Source of the DNA: Helichrysum umbraculigerum
Lineage: Eukaryota; Streptophyta; Magnoliopsida; Asterales; Asteraceae
DNA length: 64,000 nucleotides
Direction: 5' to 3'
Assembly: GCA_949592205.1 (NCBI GenBank)
Contig: CATIUR010000006.1
Coordinates: forward strand, 62,864,001-62,928,000
Shown: positions 35,250 to 48,090 of the stretch, in pieces
Layout: each line of letters opens with the position of its first letter
Position numbering within the stretch: the stretch's first letter is position 1
The notes under the pieces: model-generated
What the model saw: only the letters and a program-made list of their open reading frames with translations
The model's database searches: none
What the model was told of the DNA's origin: nothing
Program-made: the position numbers and the translations under genes

Positions 35250-37560
35250 ATGAAAAACATACACATGGTGTGGCTAAAAAGCAAACAAAATACTCCTACT
35301 ACTACAATATTATTGACAAATGTTCATCAATGGTCCTTCAACATTCTGTATTCTTCAATTTTTCTGAAAGAATCATAAATAATTTCTCTTTTTGGTCACA
35401 AAGATGAACCGGACCGCTCCTACTCGACTACTCGTCGTTCTGATTATTCTTTTTCCTCACATTGAGAGTCACCATTCTTTTACCCACTTTTTTTCTCTCC
35501 TTATTTATGTTTAATTATTGTAATTTTTACCCTAAATAATATATTATCTGAAATTTTTTCATTTCATTAAATATGTTCCTCAAAGTTGTATTTTGTTTTT
35601 TGGACTAATTAATTAATGATCCTATCGAAACTCAATTTCTTTCGAGAAAAATAGTCATTTGCAACGTGTGAGAGGCTTCAAATAGATCTGTATGTTGCAC
35701 TTGGTGTCGTCACAAAACAACTCACGGTTCTCGATCCAAAAGTAAGTTTTGTTGATCGACACTGAAAGAGAAGCGACCCTCATGCACGCATTCGAACGTG
35801 TACGTTAATAGCTTGGAAAACAGGTGAAAGGAATTTGATAGGTGTTATCTCAAAAAGTATTTTGGGAAACAACTTCCGCGTGAGGAAGGATAAAAAGTTA
35901 ATAACATGAGCTATATTTGATAGTACATGAAATAAATACTTTACTAAAATTTCACAACCGACCGTTTTTAATATGTAAAATAACTTTGTACTCAACAACT
36001 ATCTAAATTACTATCGACATGTAACTATGATACCTGAGTAATTATTTATTCACTTATTTTGCCAAAGTTTTTTATCACACAATTATTGGGTATGATCCGG
36101 AAGGAATGGTGATTATTTTGTGATGTAGACAGTTAAAACTAGTTAACTGGATACTTGAGAGTTGAGATTGCTGTACTACGATAATTGAGGTTGAAACAGA
36201 CTCTAGATTCTGTAAGTATGGTCGACCTTTCAGGCAGATTACTAGCTAGTAATTTATGGTTAGATATTGTGGACCTAATTTACCTCTGAATTTGGAGTCG
36301 AGCAAATGGATGAGATACGAGTTAATTACACAATATGATGATAGTAGCGGAGGATATAGGCAAATGCTATATGTGTCCGCACGCACACATAACCACCGGC
36401 ATTTGTTTAAGGCCTTAATTAGATAATAAGATTTTCAGTTAAGTACACTTATTAAATCATGACTTTTAGTTCAAAACAACGATACGATCGTGAAACCTCA
36501 AAAATAAAGAATCGGTAAAAATGGAGGCCTCATATTAATTTCTTATACATGGATTATAAAGTTAGTTTTTAATCAACAATAATGACTCGCATATATAATA
36601 CTCGAAGACTAACATTTTTTTATTTTTTATTTTTTTGGTTAAAAATGAGAAGTTACTTTTGTCGATTTGCAAAATATGACACCATTTTTTTATATCACTT
36701 ATAACAATTTATATAACTTTGATTAACTGTTATGTATGTTTGAATTGTTTGTCTCACTGATCGACCTGCTACTCATGTGAGATTGCACGAGACCTCCGCA
36801 AAATCATTAGTTGCCTGGTAGAATGGTAGATAGTTTCGTTTGTAATGTTGCATGCGCTCGAGGATAGTTATCTGCTCGCGGATAATCTTGATATTTCATT
36901 TTGAAGAACAAATAGAGCAAAAGATGAGAAAAACATTAGTAATTTAATCTTTTCTGTAGGCATCACCTTAAAGTATTTTGATACGTAAACATAGTATATT
37001 GTTATCAAACTCAACATCATTTTATTATAAATTTCTACAAGAACGTCGAATTGTTTGTAATAAAATGTAATGCATGTATGCTAATTAAATAAACATATAT
37101 TCACTAAATTATCAGCAGATCGAACTTCTGTGACGATCTTCGTTCGACTACGTACCTTTGTAGCTAGTGACTAAAATTTTGAGCTGCATATATGGTATGC
37201 AAAAGTTAAATAAGATTTGTAGCGGCGATCATAGCAGTATGTTTCTTACTTCCAGTTACCTAGCAAACTACTACGAAATTAATTGTCAAAACGTCATTCA
37301 GACTAATTAATCTGTATTGATGCATGGATTCTTATCCAAAACCAAAGAATTGTATTTAATCGGAAACACTCATCATAAATACTTAGTTTTCTTGCACCGT
37401 CGGATACATGAAATATACAAACGTTGCCAGAGAGTTTGAGCCAAAATATTCTACCGGATTCATTTACAAGTGGGGGCCATGGTATTTAAGGTTTTTACTT
37501 TTTATAACCAAAAATAGATTAATCTTATAAAAGTAGACCAAATTAATTACATCCTAATTT
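35250..37560. other. Intergenic, no gene seen
   Basis: AT-rich sequence between the RRM gene and the WIP gene. The first 300 bp are probably the 3' UTR of the RRM gene. Short ORFs have no recognisable features, and no clear repeats were found. Confidence 0.5.
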
Positions 37561-37682
37561 AGAGGATTAGTGTCCTATTTACATCATTCAAGATTTCATT
37601 CCAACCAACTCATTCTCTCGTGCTACTATCCCTCTCTAATCCTATTTACTCCCATTCTTCATCTTCATTTTTTCAAGGAAAC

Positions 37683-38796
37683 ATGGACCTTTTTCCTTCT
37701 TCGAGTAAACGAAACATCGCAATTGCAGAGCCATTCGACTTTTTCAATCGAAAGAACGAAGAGTCGATGAAAACAATACCTTTTTTCAGCTTTCTTTCTC
37801 TTGATCCATGCAAGTTCCCAAGTAACTCAACCTCGTGTAATAAGATTGGAGACGACGAAGATGTGAATGTGGCATTGCATATTGGGCTTCCTACCATACA
37901 CGATAAGGTTATTGTCATTGATGACGATGACGATAATGATGATGACAATAAGAATGATAAGAACGACAATAACAAAAACAAAATGGTGACACATATGTCA
38001 GCTAATGTTGACTATTGGATACCTAGTCGTGCGCAAATACTTGCTGGTTTTAGTCACTTCTCCTGTCATATATGTCATAAAACCTTCACTCGTTATAACA
38101 ATCTTCAGGTGATACCCACTTTTATCTATATATGCAACATTATATATCTATTTTTTGCGTCCTAGCTTAATGCTATAACACATACACGATAAGCCATCAC
38201 ATGAGTTTAATTTTGAACATACAATGTAGATAGTTATCTGTACATTTGAACTTATTTCATGTGCCTTACGTGCCCAATGCATAATTTTGATCCACCATTA
38301 GTTCATCTATATATGGCTACTTGACATGAGAAATCAAACTGTATCCTATTTTTATATCGTAAATTTGTATTGATACGTGGTTTCTAGTACTTGGTAGATG
38401 CACATGTGGGGTCATGGATCGGAATATAGGAAAGGATCGGAGTCACTTCGTGGAACACAACCGCGAGCAATGATAGGTGTTCCATGCTATTGTTGCGAGG
38501 AAGATTGCAGGAACAACATTAATCATCCGCGGTCTAAGCCACTTAAGGATTTTAGGACACTTCAAACACATTACAAAAGGAAACACGGGACAAAGTGTTT
38601 TTCATGTAGAAAGTGTGGGAAAAGCTTTTCTGTGAAAGGCGATTGGCGAACACATGAAAAGAATTGTGGAAAACGGTGGTTATGTGTTTGTGGATCCGAT
38701 TTCAAGCACAAAAGATCGTTAAAAGACCATATTATGTCATTTGGTGTTGGGCATTCTCCGGCACCACCATCTTTTCACTTGATAGATCTTTCATAG
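37683..38796 (+). CDS. WIP-family C2H2 zinc-finger transcription factor, two exons
   Basis: Exon 1 is 37683-38108 and exon 2 is 38398-38796 (phase 0, GT-AG), giving 274 residues. The C-terminal half is the plant-specific WIP domain. It opens YWIPSRAQIL, followed by finger 1 (FSCHICHKTFTRYNNLQ, then MHMWGHG after the intron), GTQPRAMIGVPCYCC, finger 2 to TLQTHYKRKH, finger 3 CRKCGKSFSVKGDWRTHEKNC, and finger 4 CVCGSDFKHKRSLKDH. The intron sits between LQ and MHMWGHG, as in WIP genes. The N-terminal half has a GLHIGLP-like stretch (ALHIGLP) and an Asp/Asn/Lys-rich low-complexity run. WIP proteins (TT1, NTT relatives) are nuclear regulators of development. An in-frame ATG at 37620 would add 21 residues; the start at 37683 gives the more usual short N-terminus. 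Which WIP subgroup is not decided. Confidence 0.92.
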
Positions 38797-38799
38797 GCA

Positions 38800-39787
38800 A
38801 TTAATTGAGCTCAAATAATGTTGCATTTTTCATATATGATTTGATATGGATTGATTTTGGGTTTGGTTTTAAATTCATTTAAAGTTGATACGGATTGATT
38901 AATGCTGTTTTAATTTAGCGATCAAATAAAATATATACTAATTTATCCAGAAGACCGTGTAATCGGGTATTCGGGTATAAGCCCAACCAAGTACAGTATT
39001 CTTTATAATTCAATATTGGGTTGGGCTGCCGTTTGTAGAGGCCCACTATAAAAAAAACTAGTAGCGACACCTGAAAGCCCAGTACTATATATTGCAGCAA
39101 TTTTTTATATATGAAGTGGTTAGTAAAAATGATGATCGAAAATGTGTTGTTATAGATTACGCCACAGGATTCCACAAATATTACTTCATCATGTTAACTA
39201 AATATGCAAGATTTGAGCAAATTTGTGACAATGGATAAAAACGTGCACAAAAAGTGGAACGAATGATAATTGTAGTATATAAAAATGTATACAAACATTC
39301 GATCCTTTGAATAATATCAAGTGTTAAGTGATCCACCATCTCGTGTAATTTGCCGATTTAGTGATATTTACAACTGTCATTTATGGTACAAGAGAGGCCA
39401 CTTTTTCGAATTACAGCATTCGCTAATTACGTGAAGTGTGAGACTATGTTTAAGGAACTTTTCATATTATAATGCCTTAAAATACAAAAAAAGTGACGGA
39501 TTTAAGGTCCGTTTTATGAGAGTGATTTGGTTTATTGATTCGTTATGTATTAAACTTTGCACTTTGATTTTTTACCTGATTTGTTCATATTATCGTTCAT
39601 ATGTGAACATAAATTTGATTTTTTGTATTTTTCGCTATAATTTTAGGATTTTTCGAAAAAAATTTCTTCCCAATATAACCTAAATCAATGTTCACACGTG
39701 AATCAAGTTAATCACATGTGAACAAACGTGCAATCTAGTAGTTCTCACGGTTCTCGCAATTTTTTTGGTTCTCAAATGAACCGGATC

Positions 39788-39860
<73 letters not shown>

Positions 39861-41060
39861 TCATTTATATTTATTATTATTCTCACTAGTTACCACGTAA
39901 ATGATTAGTATTCTTATGAACCTGAAATCATTCTTGTTGTTTTGATTACTGTTGTTGTATTGATTTGGTCTTGTGATTTAGTCGGAATATTTTAAGATCA
40001 TTCTATAATGATTTTGGTAATTTTTAACTGTACACCTATTACTATATTTTATCTTGATCATTGTGTTAATCTGCTTTTAGAAGAAAAAAAAAAGATATTA
40101 CTAGTGAGAATAGATAGATAATATTGTAAAGAAAATCAGTAAGAACTTCGGGTTAATTTAAAGTACTATCAATGTGAAAACAACTTTAAGGAATCGATGT
40201 CCCCAGTGGATACTCCGATCCCCGTTAGGGTTTGGGGGAACTTATATCCCCAATGGGGTGCCCCGATAAAATCCCCGTTGGAGTTTGGGGAGGGTATAGG
40301 GATATTTTTGATTAATGGGTTTGGGGATGGGGTTATCACTCCCTGCCTCGAACCCGTCCCGTTGCCATTCCTACTAATCGGTGTTGAAGCCTTGAAGCCT
40401 TGAAGGTAACATGATTTGGTTTACGGCCTGTTTAATCCTAACCGGGATACTTCTTGTCATCAAAGATCGAACATGGGTCAACAAGTTTGACGAGTTTCTT
40501 AATAACTTTGCCTTTTGGGCCTAGCTTTAACTCGAGCCCAAGTTCAAGGTGATCTTGTCTTTTGTCCTTCTAAGGAGCCAAAATTTTTAAAGGTAGTGTC
40601 TTGTTTTAGTTCTGAGTATTTTCGTGATCGTTTTGGACTCTTTTCGTCACTCCTAAGATGTCTACTTAGTGATATTCAAATAAGATACAATTTGTAAAGA
40701 TGTCATGACGCTTTACCATTAGGACAACTTAGTGATAGTTGAAAATTTTGGTGAGCCCTAGATTTGAGTAATTCTATACTTCAAAATATAAGTATGTTAG
40801 GTACCCTTACAAGTTACAACAAATATATTACAGTACCTCGATTATTAGTAACAGTTAAAAGCTTTACACTTTTAACAAGTATCAAGAAAATATGTGTAAA
40901 ATAAGCATTATTGTTGTAGTGTACGTAAAATATGAATATTGATATTATCTGGTTAAACTAGTATTAATAGAATGTAGTCTTGAACAAATAGTTATAAGTT
41001 CAAAACTTATAATGAAAATTACATAAAATACATGTATTACTTGTATGTTTTTTAATTGTT
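38800..41060. other. Intergenic with repeats
   Basis: No gene seen. Contains a transposon-like tail (GGTTCTCAAATGAACC near 39767) leading into a TG microsatellite, and a G/C-rich stretch at about 40197-40350 with alternating GGGG and CCCC runs (CCCCGTT...GGGTTTGGGG), probably part of an old retroelement. Confidence 0.45.
39793..39857. repeat. (TG)n microsatellite
   Basis: A near-pure TG run following a short AT run, with single TA interruptions. It can adopt left-handed DNA; no function is implied. Confidence 0.95.
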
Positions 41061-41069
41061 TGGTTATGG

Positions 41070-41445
41070 GTATAAGTGACCAAAATGAATGGGTCGGCTC
41101 GGGTCAGATCGGGTCACTTGTCTAGATGGGTTTGTATATAAATGGGTTCGGGTCTAGTATGGTCATTTAGGAGGATGGGTCTAAACAGGTTTCGAGTCGG
41201 GTCGACCCATCGGGATTCCACCAATTTTTTTTTTACTTGAGAGAAAAAAATGAAAAAAATTAAATGAGGTGTTAAAAATAAAAAAAATTACCCGCTGGAC
41301 CCATTGGTTAATTGTTATACAATTGAAGAATATATTAGAGACCCATTTAAACTAATCTATAATAAAAAAAGAGGGAGACCTAAAAAAACCCATCACCTCA
41401 TAAATATTATCCAACTTGACCAATAAATCAATTAGTCTAAAATTG
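41070..41445. mobile_element. hAT-type MITE, copy 1
   Basis: Ends AAGTGACCAAAATG and AAATTGCCACCG are imperfect inverted repeats. Inside are GGGTCGGGTCGACCCA-like runs and the segment TTGGTTAATTGTTATA. The same element occurs in inverse orientation at 44601-44974. No clean target duplication for this copy. Confidence 0.65.
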
Positions 41446-41620
41446 CCACCGAGTCAACCACTGAACCACCTGCCAATACATGGACACAATTATCATATAT
41501 ATTTATGCTTAAAGCATAGATTCTATGGGTTTGTTATGCATGCATCGAAGGGTAGTGTCATAATATTTAGGTCAAAGGCATCAATAATCAATTGTATTAT
41601 TTGTAACTACTTATTATTAC

Positions 41621-42425
41621 TAGTAGATAACCCGCGCAATGCAGCGGAAACGTTTTTTAAAATTGATCATTATGATTAATCATTGCATAGTTGATGCAAA
41701 TAATATGTCTTGGTGGAGGTGGTGGTGGTGATGGTGGTGGTGGTGGTGGAGGCGGAGGTGGCGGTGTCGGTGGAGGTGACGGTGGAGCTGGAGGTGGTGG
41801 TGGGGGTGGCGGCGGCAGCAGTGGTGGAGGTGGAGATGGAGGTGGAGGTGGTGGTGTCGTTGGAGGTAGTGGTGGCGGCGATGGAGTGGAGGTGGTGGCG
41901 GTGGAGGTGGTGGCGGTGTCCATGGAGGTGGTGGCGGTGGTGATGATGGTGGTGGTGATTGTAGTGGTAGTAGGTGGTAGTGGTAGTAGGTACTATTGAC
42001 TTTTCAAGAGGTGGTGTTCAACGTTGGTGATCGGTAATAGCGAGAATGGAGAACAAGCGTGGAGAGATGGGATCATTGAAGTACAACCAAACAATAATAC
42101 ATGTGTAAATAATGTATAAAACCACCAAAAACAATGAAAAAAATCGTCGAAAGTATGCATTGGGGGACGACAAATCAAAGAGGGGAAAATCCTGAATTTT
42201 ATGGTGCAATTTTCATAATTTTTCGATTTGACGTTTGTAAAATAATTGATATTGGGGGTAAATGAGTTTTGTAAAATAGGGGAATAATGTAAGGGGTATT
42301 TTGAGGTTTGGAATAATGTAATAAAGGGTAAAATATGGAAATACTGTAAGGGGTATTTTGGGGATTTCCGATATCACTCTAGTAAGTTTTAAGCCAAAAT
42401 GTGGAAATGAATAATATAGGAGTAT
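41621..42425. mobile_element. Non-autonomous element with ACCCGCGCAATGCAGCGG start and GGT-rich core
   Basis: It starts around ATAACCCGCGCAATGCAGCGG and appears to end near ATAATATAGGAGTATAGATT. A second, shorter relative lies at about 43345-43700 (ACCCGCGCAATGCAGCGG ... ATATGAATATAGATT). The core (41709-41990) is an almost pure purine GGN/GGT trinucleotide expansion. Element type is uncertain, perhaps Helitron-like. Confidence 0.45.
41709..41990. repeat. GGT/GGN trinucleotide-rich tract
   Basis: About 280 bp of GGTGGN repeats with strong strand asymmetry (G/T on plus). In frames it reads poly-Gly, poly-Pro or poly-Val, which explains the long ORFs there. No start context or neighbouring exon supports a gene. 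Confidence 0.9.
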
Positions 42426-42429
42426 AGAT

Positions 42430-42431
<2 letters not shown>

Positions 42432-42471
<40 letters not shown>
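42432..42471. repeat. (AAT)n microsatellite
   Basis: About thirteen uninterrupted AAT units. Confidence 0.95.
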
Positions 42472-43754
42472 TGCATGCTTACTTGAAGCCCAACATCACT
42501 TGCTGGAACGCTATCTACATGAACCACTATCTTACAAACACTATATTATACTGATTTAAAATTTAACAGATTTATTATTAATCCCGTTTTTTTCATGAAC
42601 CACTATCTTACTAACACTCTATTATACTAATTTAAAATTTAACAGATTTATTATTAATCCTGTTTTTTTTTATCGTTTGTAAGGTTTAAATAATTTGCTT
42701 GATGATTGCTATATACGAACTCAGTTTATAGCGTTAAGTTGGATGTTAGACTAAGAGGTGTTAAGAACATGTCGAGATCGTTGTTTTGGTTGGAGTTACG
42801 TTTTAGGGTTATTTTGGTTTTAATTATGTTTTAGGGTCCATTTCATTGGAACTATGTTTTATAATCATTGTGGTTTATCATGGAAGTTTTGTTCGGAATA
42901 GGGGCGGAGTTAGGACATTCTACATGTATTAACAATCACAATAATAAATCAACAAGAACAAACATAAACTCAAAAAAAAAAAAGACTAACTCGTCAAAGA
43001 CCAAAAACACACGCAAGAAGAATCGAATAATTCCACTAGAACAAAGATTGGATGGATAAGATTATCATCAAACCCTAAAATCTAATCGTATTCCACAAGA
43101 AAGAATAAAATTAATCAAATATAAAACTAAATATAAGCGTGTATATAACAACTTTTGAAACTTGAACAAGCTCCAGCTAGCTTCACACTTCAGCCACACA
43201 AGAATCGGAAAGTTACATCCAGGCCCTTGTCTTCTAATAAATCAGAAACTAAACCAAGATCAAGTTAATATATGAAATAAAATAACATGATTTAATTTCT
43301 AGGATAAGATTAATTAATCAACCATAAGACTTTTTTATTTCTAAGCACAATACCCGCGCAATGCAGCGGTGAAAATGACGACGGTGAATGGAGAAGCGAG
43401 CAAATGTTTTAAAATAGAAACATATTGTACTCCGTCCGTCCCATTTAAAATGTCAACATTACTATTTTGGGTGAAAAATGTAAATTTAATATTTGATGGA
43501 TGAAAAATGATAGTTAGTGGAGAATAAGTAGTAATTAAAAATAATAGATAATGGGATAGGGGTATTAATGGAAGTTTAGTTAGTGGAGAATAAATAGTAA
43601 AAGATAATAGAGAATGGAATAGGGGCATTTTAGGAAGATTGAATATTTTAAGTAGTGTTGAATTTGAAATATGGAGATGTTTTATATATGAATATAGATT
43701 ATTTCAGTTTTCCCGTTTGTTTTGCAATCCATTGGTTAAAGAGTGTTATTTAGG

Positions 43755-43940
43755 TGGTGTTTTTTGGGGAGCTTATTTCTTATAAGCAAATAAGCTCAAA
43801 AATTATGGCTTATTTTGAGCTCCCTCACATCTAAGCAAATAAGCTAACCAAATAAGATTATACAAACACTAAATCTATCTTATACAAACACTAAATCTCA
43901 AGCTTATTAAGCAATCAAACAAATAAGCCAACAAAATAAG

Positions 43941-43972
<32 letters not shown>
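43755..43972. mobile_element. MITE whose right end is a 32-base poly-C run
   Basis: Left end GGGGAGCTTATTTCTTATAA and right segment ACAAAATAAGCCCC are inverse. The right terminal C run is expanded to 32 uninterrupted C (43941-43972). The interior has repeated TTATACAAACACTAAATCT. Confidence 0.6.
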
Positions 43973-44600
43973 ATTGATTGTGCTATTCGCGAAAGTTTAA
44001 TCGGAATATTTTCTAGTTTTAAAACTACTTCGCCATCAAAAACTTGTAACCTACATTGTGATCTATACATCAAGAGATTGTGGATTCTACTTCCGAACAG
44101 TTTATAAATAAATGATTATACTATGTGAACATTCATCTACCCAGAATAAAAGGTAAACAAGTTTGCTACTAGCCTACTAGTTTATTAAGTATGCACGATT
44201 GAGTGATTAAGTTCTTGAATCTTGTCCAATCATTTCATTTAAACTAATTAATGTGTCTTTCGAAAATCTAATTAAGTTATCATTTAAGTAGACAGATATC
44301 CTAACGATCAAAGCAACAATTTTTTATTTATAATAAATAAAATAAAAATATCATCATAAATTATAAGTACAAAATAACATGAGGTAAACCACATTGTCTA
44401 CGGGTAGCGAAACAAGGGAGCTCTGATCTAAACAACCCTGTAAACACGCCATACTTATTTTATCAATTTATCTCACACTGCACCAAGCAACTTGGCACAT
44501 ATTTTATTAGTTAATTATATTAGATTAATAGATTAATATTTTTTTAATAATTAATGATTCGAATATTTCTGGTAATGAACTGGTCACTGTATGTAATGAT

Positions 44601-44974
44601 AGAGGTGACAATTTTAGACCTATTGGTTAATTATTGGTCAAGTTGGTTAATATTTATGAGGGGTTGGGCTTGTTGGGTCTCCCTTTATTTTTTTAGATGG
44701 ATCTAAATGGGTATTTAATATGTTCTTCAATTCTATAACAATTAACCAACGGGTCCTAGCAGGTCAATTTTTTTTTTGAACATCTCATTTCATTTTTCAC
44801 TCAAATAAAAAAAATTTGGTGGAAACCCAATGGGTTGACCCAACTCGAGACTTATTTGACCCGGACCTGTTTAGACTCACCCTTTTAAATGACCTATCTA
44901 GATCTGAACCCGTTTAAACCCAAACCCATCTAGACCTGTGATCTGACCCGACACATGCATTTTGCCACTATTAG
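44601..44974. mobile_element. hAT-type MITE, copy 2 (inverse to copy 1)
   Basis: It runs from AGAGGTGACAATTTTAG to TTTTGCCACTATTAG and is flanked by 8-bp near-duplications GTAATGAT (44593-44600) and GTAATGAC (44975-44982), as expected for hAT. The sequence between is the reverse complement of most of 41070-41445. Confidence 0.75.
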
Positions 44975-46555
44975 GTAATGACATTGCAAAAGGTATGAGA
45001 TATACTATGATGAGTAGTCCAAATTATAGGCATACATTTTTTTTTTTTATTTTTTTTTTCTGATGGACATAATAAACGCTCATCGGCAAATATCATTTTA
45101 GCTATGTGATAACAATTAACTGAAACTAGAGATTGTGGTTGAAGCTGAAAGTGAAAATTGTGTTAAAAAAACAAGGTCGTTGGTTTGAGGTCTCACTTGA
45201 AACACCGAACATATATAACAGATTAACAGTAACAATAGAACTATTGCAAATACGCAACCTACAAGAATAAGATTTAAGATTAAAAATAGGGCTGCAAACG
45301 AGTCGAGCTTTTATCGAGCAACTCGAGCTCGGCTCGAGCTTGAGCTCGTTCGAGTCGAGCTTTTATCGAGTTCGAGTCCGATCTCGAGCTTAAAAGTAGA
45401 GCTCGAAATATATATCGAGCCGAGCTCGAGCCTTTAAGAGCTCGGCTCGAGCTGTTATTGTAACAACCCCAAAATTAGGACCAATTTAAAATTTTCCTAA
45501 TTACGTGTTTATTACTTGTATATAATATGAAATAGGATTATATACGTTAATTACTTATTATATATATATGGATGGAATATATATATATACGCGTATACGA
45601 TTCGTACATATCGTATAAAACAACAATCGTACAAACTTGCGAACATTGTAAAACGATTATTAAATAATGCGAAATTATTTAATTACTTTGATGACTACAT
45701 TATATTATGTTTATAATATAACCAAAACGTACGTTTTAATTAAAACGTCACCGAACTCTCCGAAAACTCGACCAACCGACAAAACAAAACTAAGTTATGA
45801 TTTATAACTTGAAAACTAGTATTTTGATAAAATACTTCAACTTAATAATCGGGTATTATTTCGTATATTCAAACGTATATTTAATCGCGTATAAAATTAG
45901 TTTTACGTTTAAACGACCGGGGAAACGAACACCGCACGGAGCGCAAACACGGAGGAAGCAAAGTTTGGTGAGACCACACTTTGGTGGCCCCACCAAAACC
46001 GGCCAAGGTGAGGGGATCTCACACCCTCACCCTTTTGATCAAATCCACACTCAAACACAACCCACTCTCAATCATTCTCTCTCTCTCTCTCTACGGTTTC
46101 TCTCTCTCTCTCTAAATCACCACCCAAAAACACCTAAAAACTACCCTTAAAACACCTCGAAGGTCCATACCCGTTTGGAGAAAAGCGATCACGAGAACGA
46201 GGGCTACAAACCTATCTTTTCGCATTTTCGTTTCGACAACTTTGTAAGTTTTCCGGCGACCCGAAACTTTTCCGATTACTTTTATTTTGCTAGATTATTG
46301 TTCCCCTAGCTAAATGATGTCCAAAAATGTAATCTAAACTCGTTTTTGAACACTTTTACGAAAATGATGGTTTTGGTCATTTTAAATAAAACGACACCTC
46401 GAACATTAAAAGCGACATCCAACAATTTTTATGAACTCTACATAACATAATATAACTTGTGTAAAAGATTCAACTTGAACGGAACTCGTTAAACTCGTTT
46501 TCGACACAAGCTAAAACCTGACCAGACGCTAGTGTCGCATGGCTCACGCCAGTTA

Positions 46556-47116
46556 TGCGTCACTACGTCTGAGTGACGCATATGTCACGAACCGTCTATA
46601 CGCGACACTTCATTAGTGCCGCTAAAACACTATACCGTCACTTCACAAGTGACGCAGTCTTAACACTTTCGGCAGAAACAACAAGACACTACATAAGTGT
46701 CGCTACCTCGTAGCTTTCGGCAGAAACAAATACGGCACTTCCTTAGTGACGCTATAACACGTATACCGACACTTCGTTAGTGTCGCTAATATCAGTATAA
46801 ACGAATAACACCTAGTTACTACCGATGACGTCACTGACCCTCATACCGTCACTTCACCAGTGACGCATACATGTATATACCGACACTTGTCGAGTGTCGC
46901 CCCATAAACTGATTTACTCATCTATACCGTCACTTCAATTGTGACGCACTAATTGTACACGACACTTTATACCGTCACTATCATAGTGACGCACTGATAA
47001 GAAACAATACTTGATAACGTCACTTACATAGTGACGCACCATCTTAATACCGACACTACTTAAGTGTCGCATACATATTGAAACAGATAACATATTACGA
47101 CACTACCTGAGTGTCG
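46556..47116. repeat. Array of thirteen 7+5+7 palindromes in two covarying classes
   Basis: The dyads are CGTCACT-N5-AGTGACG or CGACACT-N5-AGTGTCG. Positions: 46556-46580 (9-bp arms, 7-nt centre), 46603-46621, 46636-46654, 46684-46702, 46733-46751, 46767-46785, 46847-46865, 46881-46899, 46928-46946, 46973-46991, 47018-47036, 47051-47069 and 47098-47116. Nine have perfect arms and four have one mismatch. Centre sequences differ between copies. Most centre-to-centre distances fall near 33-34 or 45-49 bp. Confidence 0.92.
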
Positions 47117-48090
47117 CATAATATCCATAAGTGACGCATACAAGTGACGCTATAACAGGCTGATTGAAACTTACATTTTATACAAGTATGGAATATACTT
47201 AAAACGTAAACGTACTTTACTCGGCGTTACTTATACATGAAAATACTATACTTTTGAAAGTATACAACGATACTTGAATATGTACAAGGCTATACTAAAC
47301 TAAACGTGAGATTTCACTCACACACGCGTACGAGATTACACTTGGATATACTTAGGAGATTACACTCCAACGAACTTACACTTGTACATACACGGGATTA
47401 CATCCGATACGAACTTACAAGTTCACTCACTAGTTACGTGCTGGATTACACGTTAACTGATACGAACATACATACGAATACTTACGAGGTTTCACTCGTA
47501 CCCTTTGGGGACTAAGCCCATTGGAACGTACACAAACGATACATGTTGTAATACAAACAAACGATCATACGAGTATACTTTACAACTGGATAACTACTAT
47601 GAATACATAATAATAATGGATGGAATTATTATTATACACCGATAACAAACGAACCGTACAACTTTTATACAAACTACGATTTACAAACGATTACAAACTT
47701 ACAAACAAACTAATGGACATTAACTAGTTTGGGAACAACTAGCATGGATACTTTACAAGTATTCCATTTACTTACAAAACCTTACGCGTATTAGGACGCG
47801 AAGGATTACTAGTTCGGGATACTACTTGCTTACCTACTGCTTTGTCTGCTAGACTCAGGTGAGTCTCACAGCCCCTATTTTACTGTTTTATACCAGGGGT
47901 GAGATGCATTACTCGTTTTCCTAAAACTAATAAAGCCCGAGTTAACGCGTGATTTGCATGACTTGCAATCATGGTAGCTTAGGATGTTTTTCTTACTTGT
48001 TCAATATAAATGCCTTGAATTGTATTCACTGGTGTACTAATAATTACTGTTGTTAAAATTCTACTCTGTTGTCTCATGGCAACGTATGGT

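Larger units (their letters stand above)
42480..45280. other. Gene-free repeat region
   Basis: No gene seen. Contains a direct duplication of about 100 bp (ACGCTATCTACATGAACCAC... near 42510 and CATGAACCACTATCTTACTAAC near 42595, both running into TTAACAGATTTATTATTAAT), the second ACCCGCGCAATGCAGCGG element with a partial Stowaway start, a MITE ending in a poly-C run, and the second hAT MITE copy. Confidence 0.5.

Noticed and set aside
37673..37981. Minus-strand Ser-rich ORF over the WIP gene
   Set aside because: It is the antisense reading of the Asp/Asn/Lys codon run in WIP exon 1.
40190..40440. G/C-rich 'gene' near 40.2-40.4 kb
   Set aside because: The ORF reads through alternating GGGG/CCCC repeat sequence; it looks like old retroelement DNA with no recognisable domain.
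41657..41999. Pro-rich or Gly-rich proteins on both strands
   Set aside because: These frames are translations of the GGT/GGN trinucleotide tract; all frames are open there, and no signal peptide, exon or promoter supports a gene.
45797..46150. 117-codon ORF inside the solo LTR
   Set aside because: It begins in AT-rich LTR sequence and runs through the CT-rich leader; the Ser/Leu-rich end is a translation of CTCTCT repeats.
46556..47116. CRISPR-like array of repeats and spacers
   Set aside because: The repeats are short dyads in two classes with irregular spacing, inside a plant LTR with target duplications, and no cas-like gene is present.
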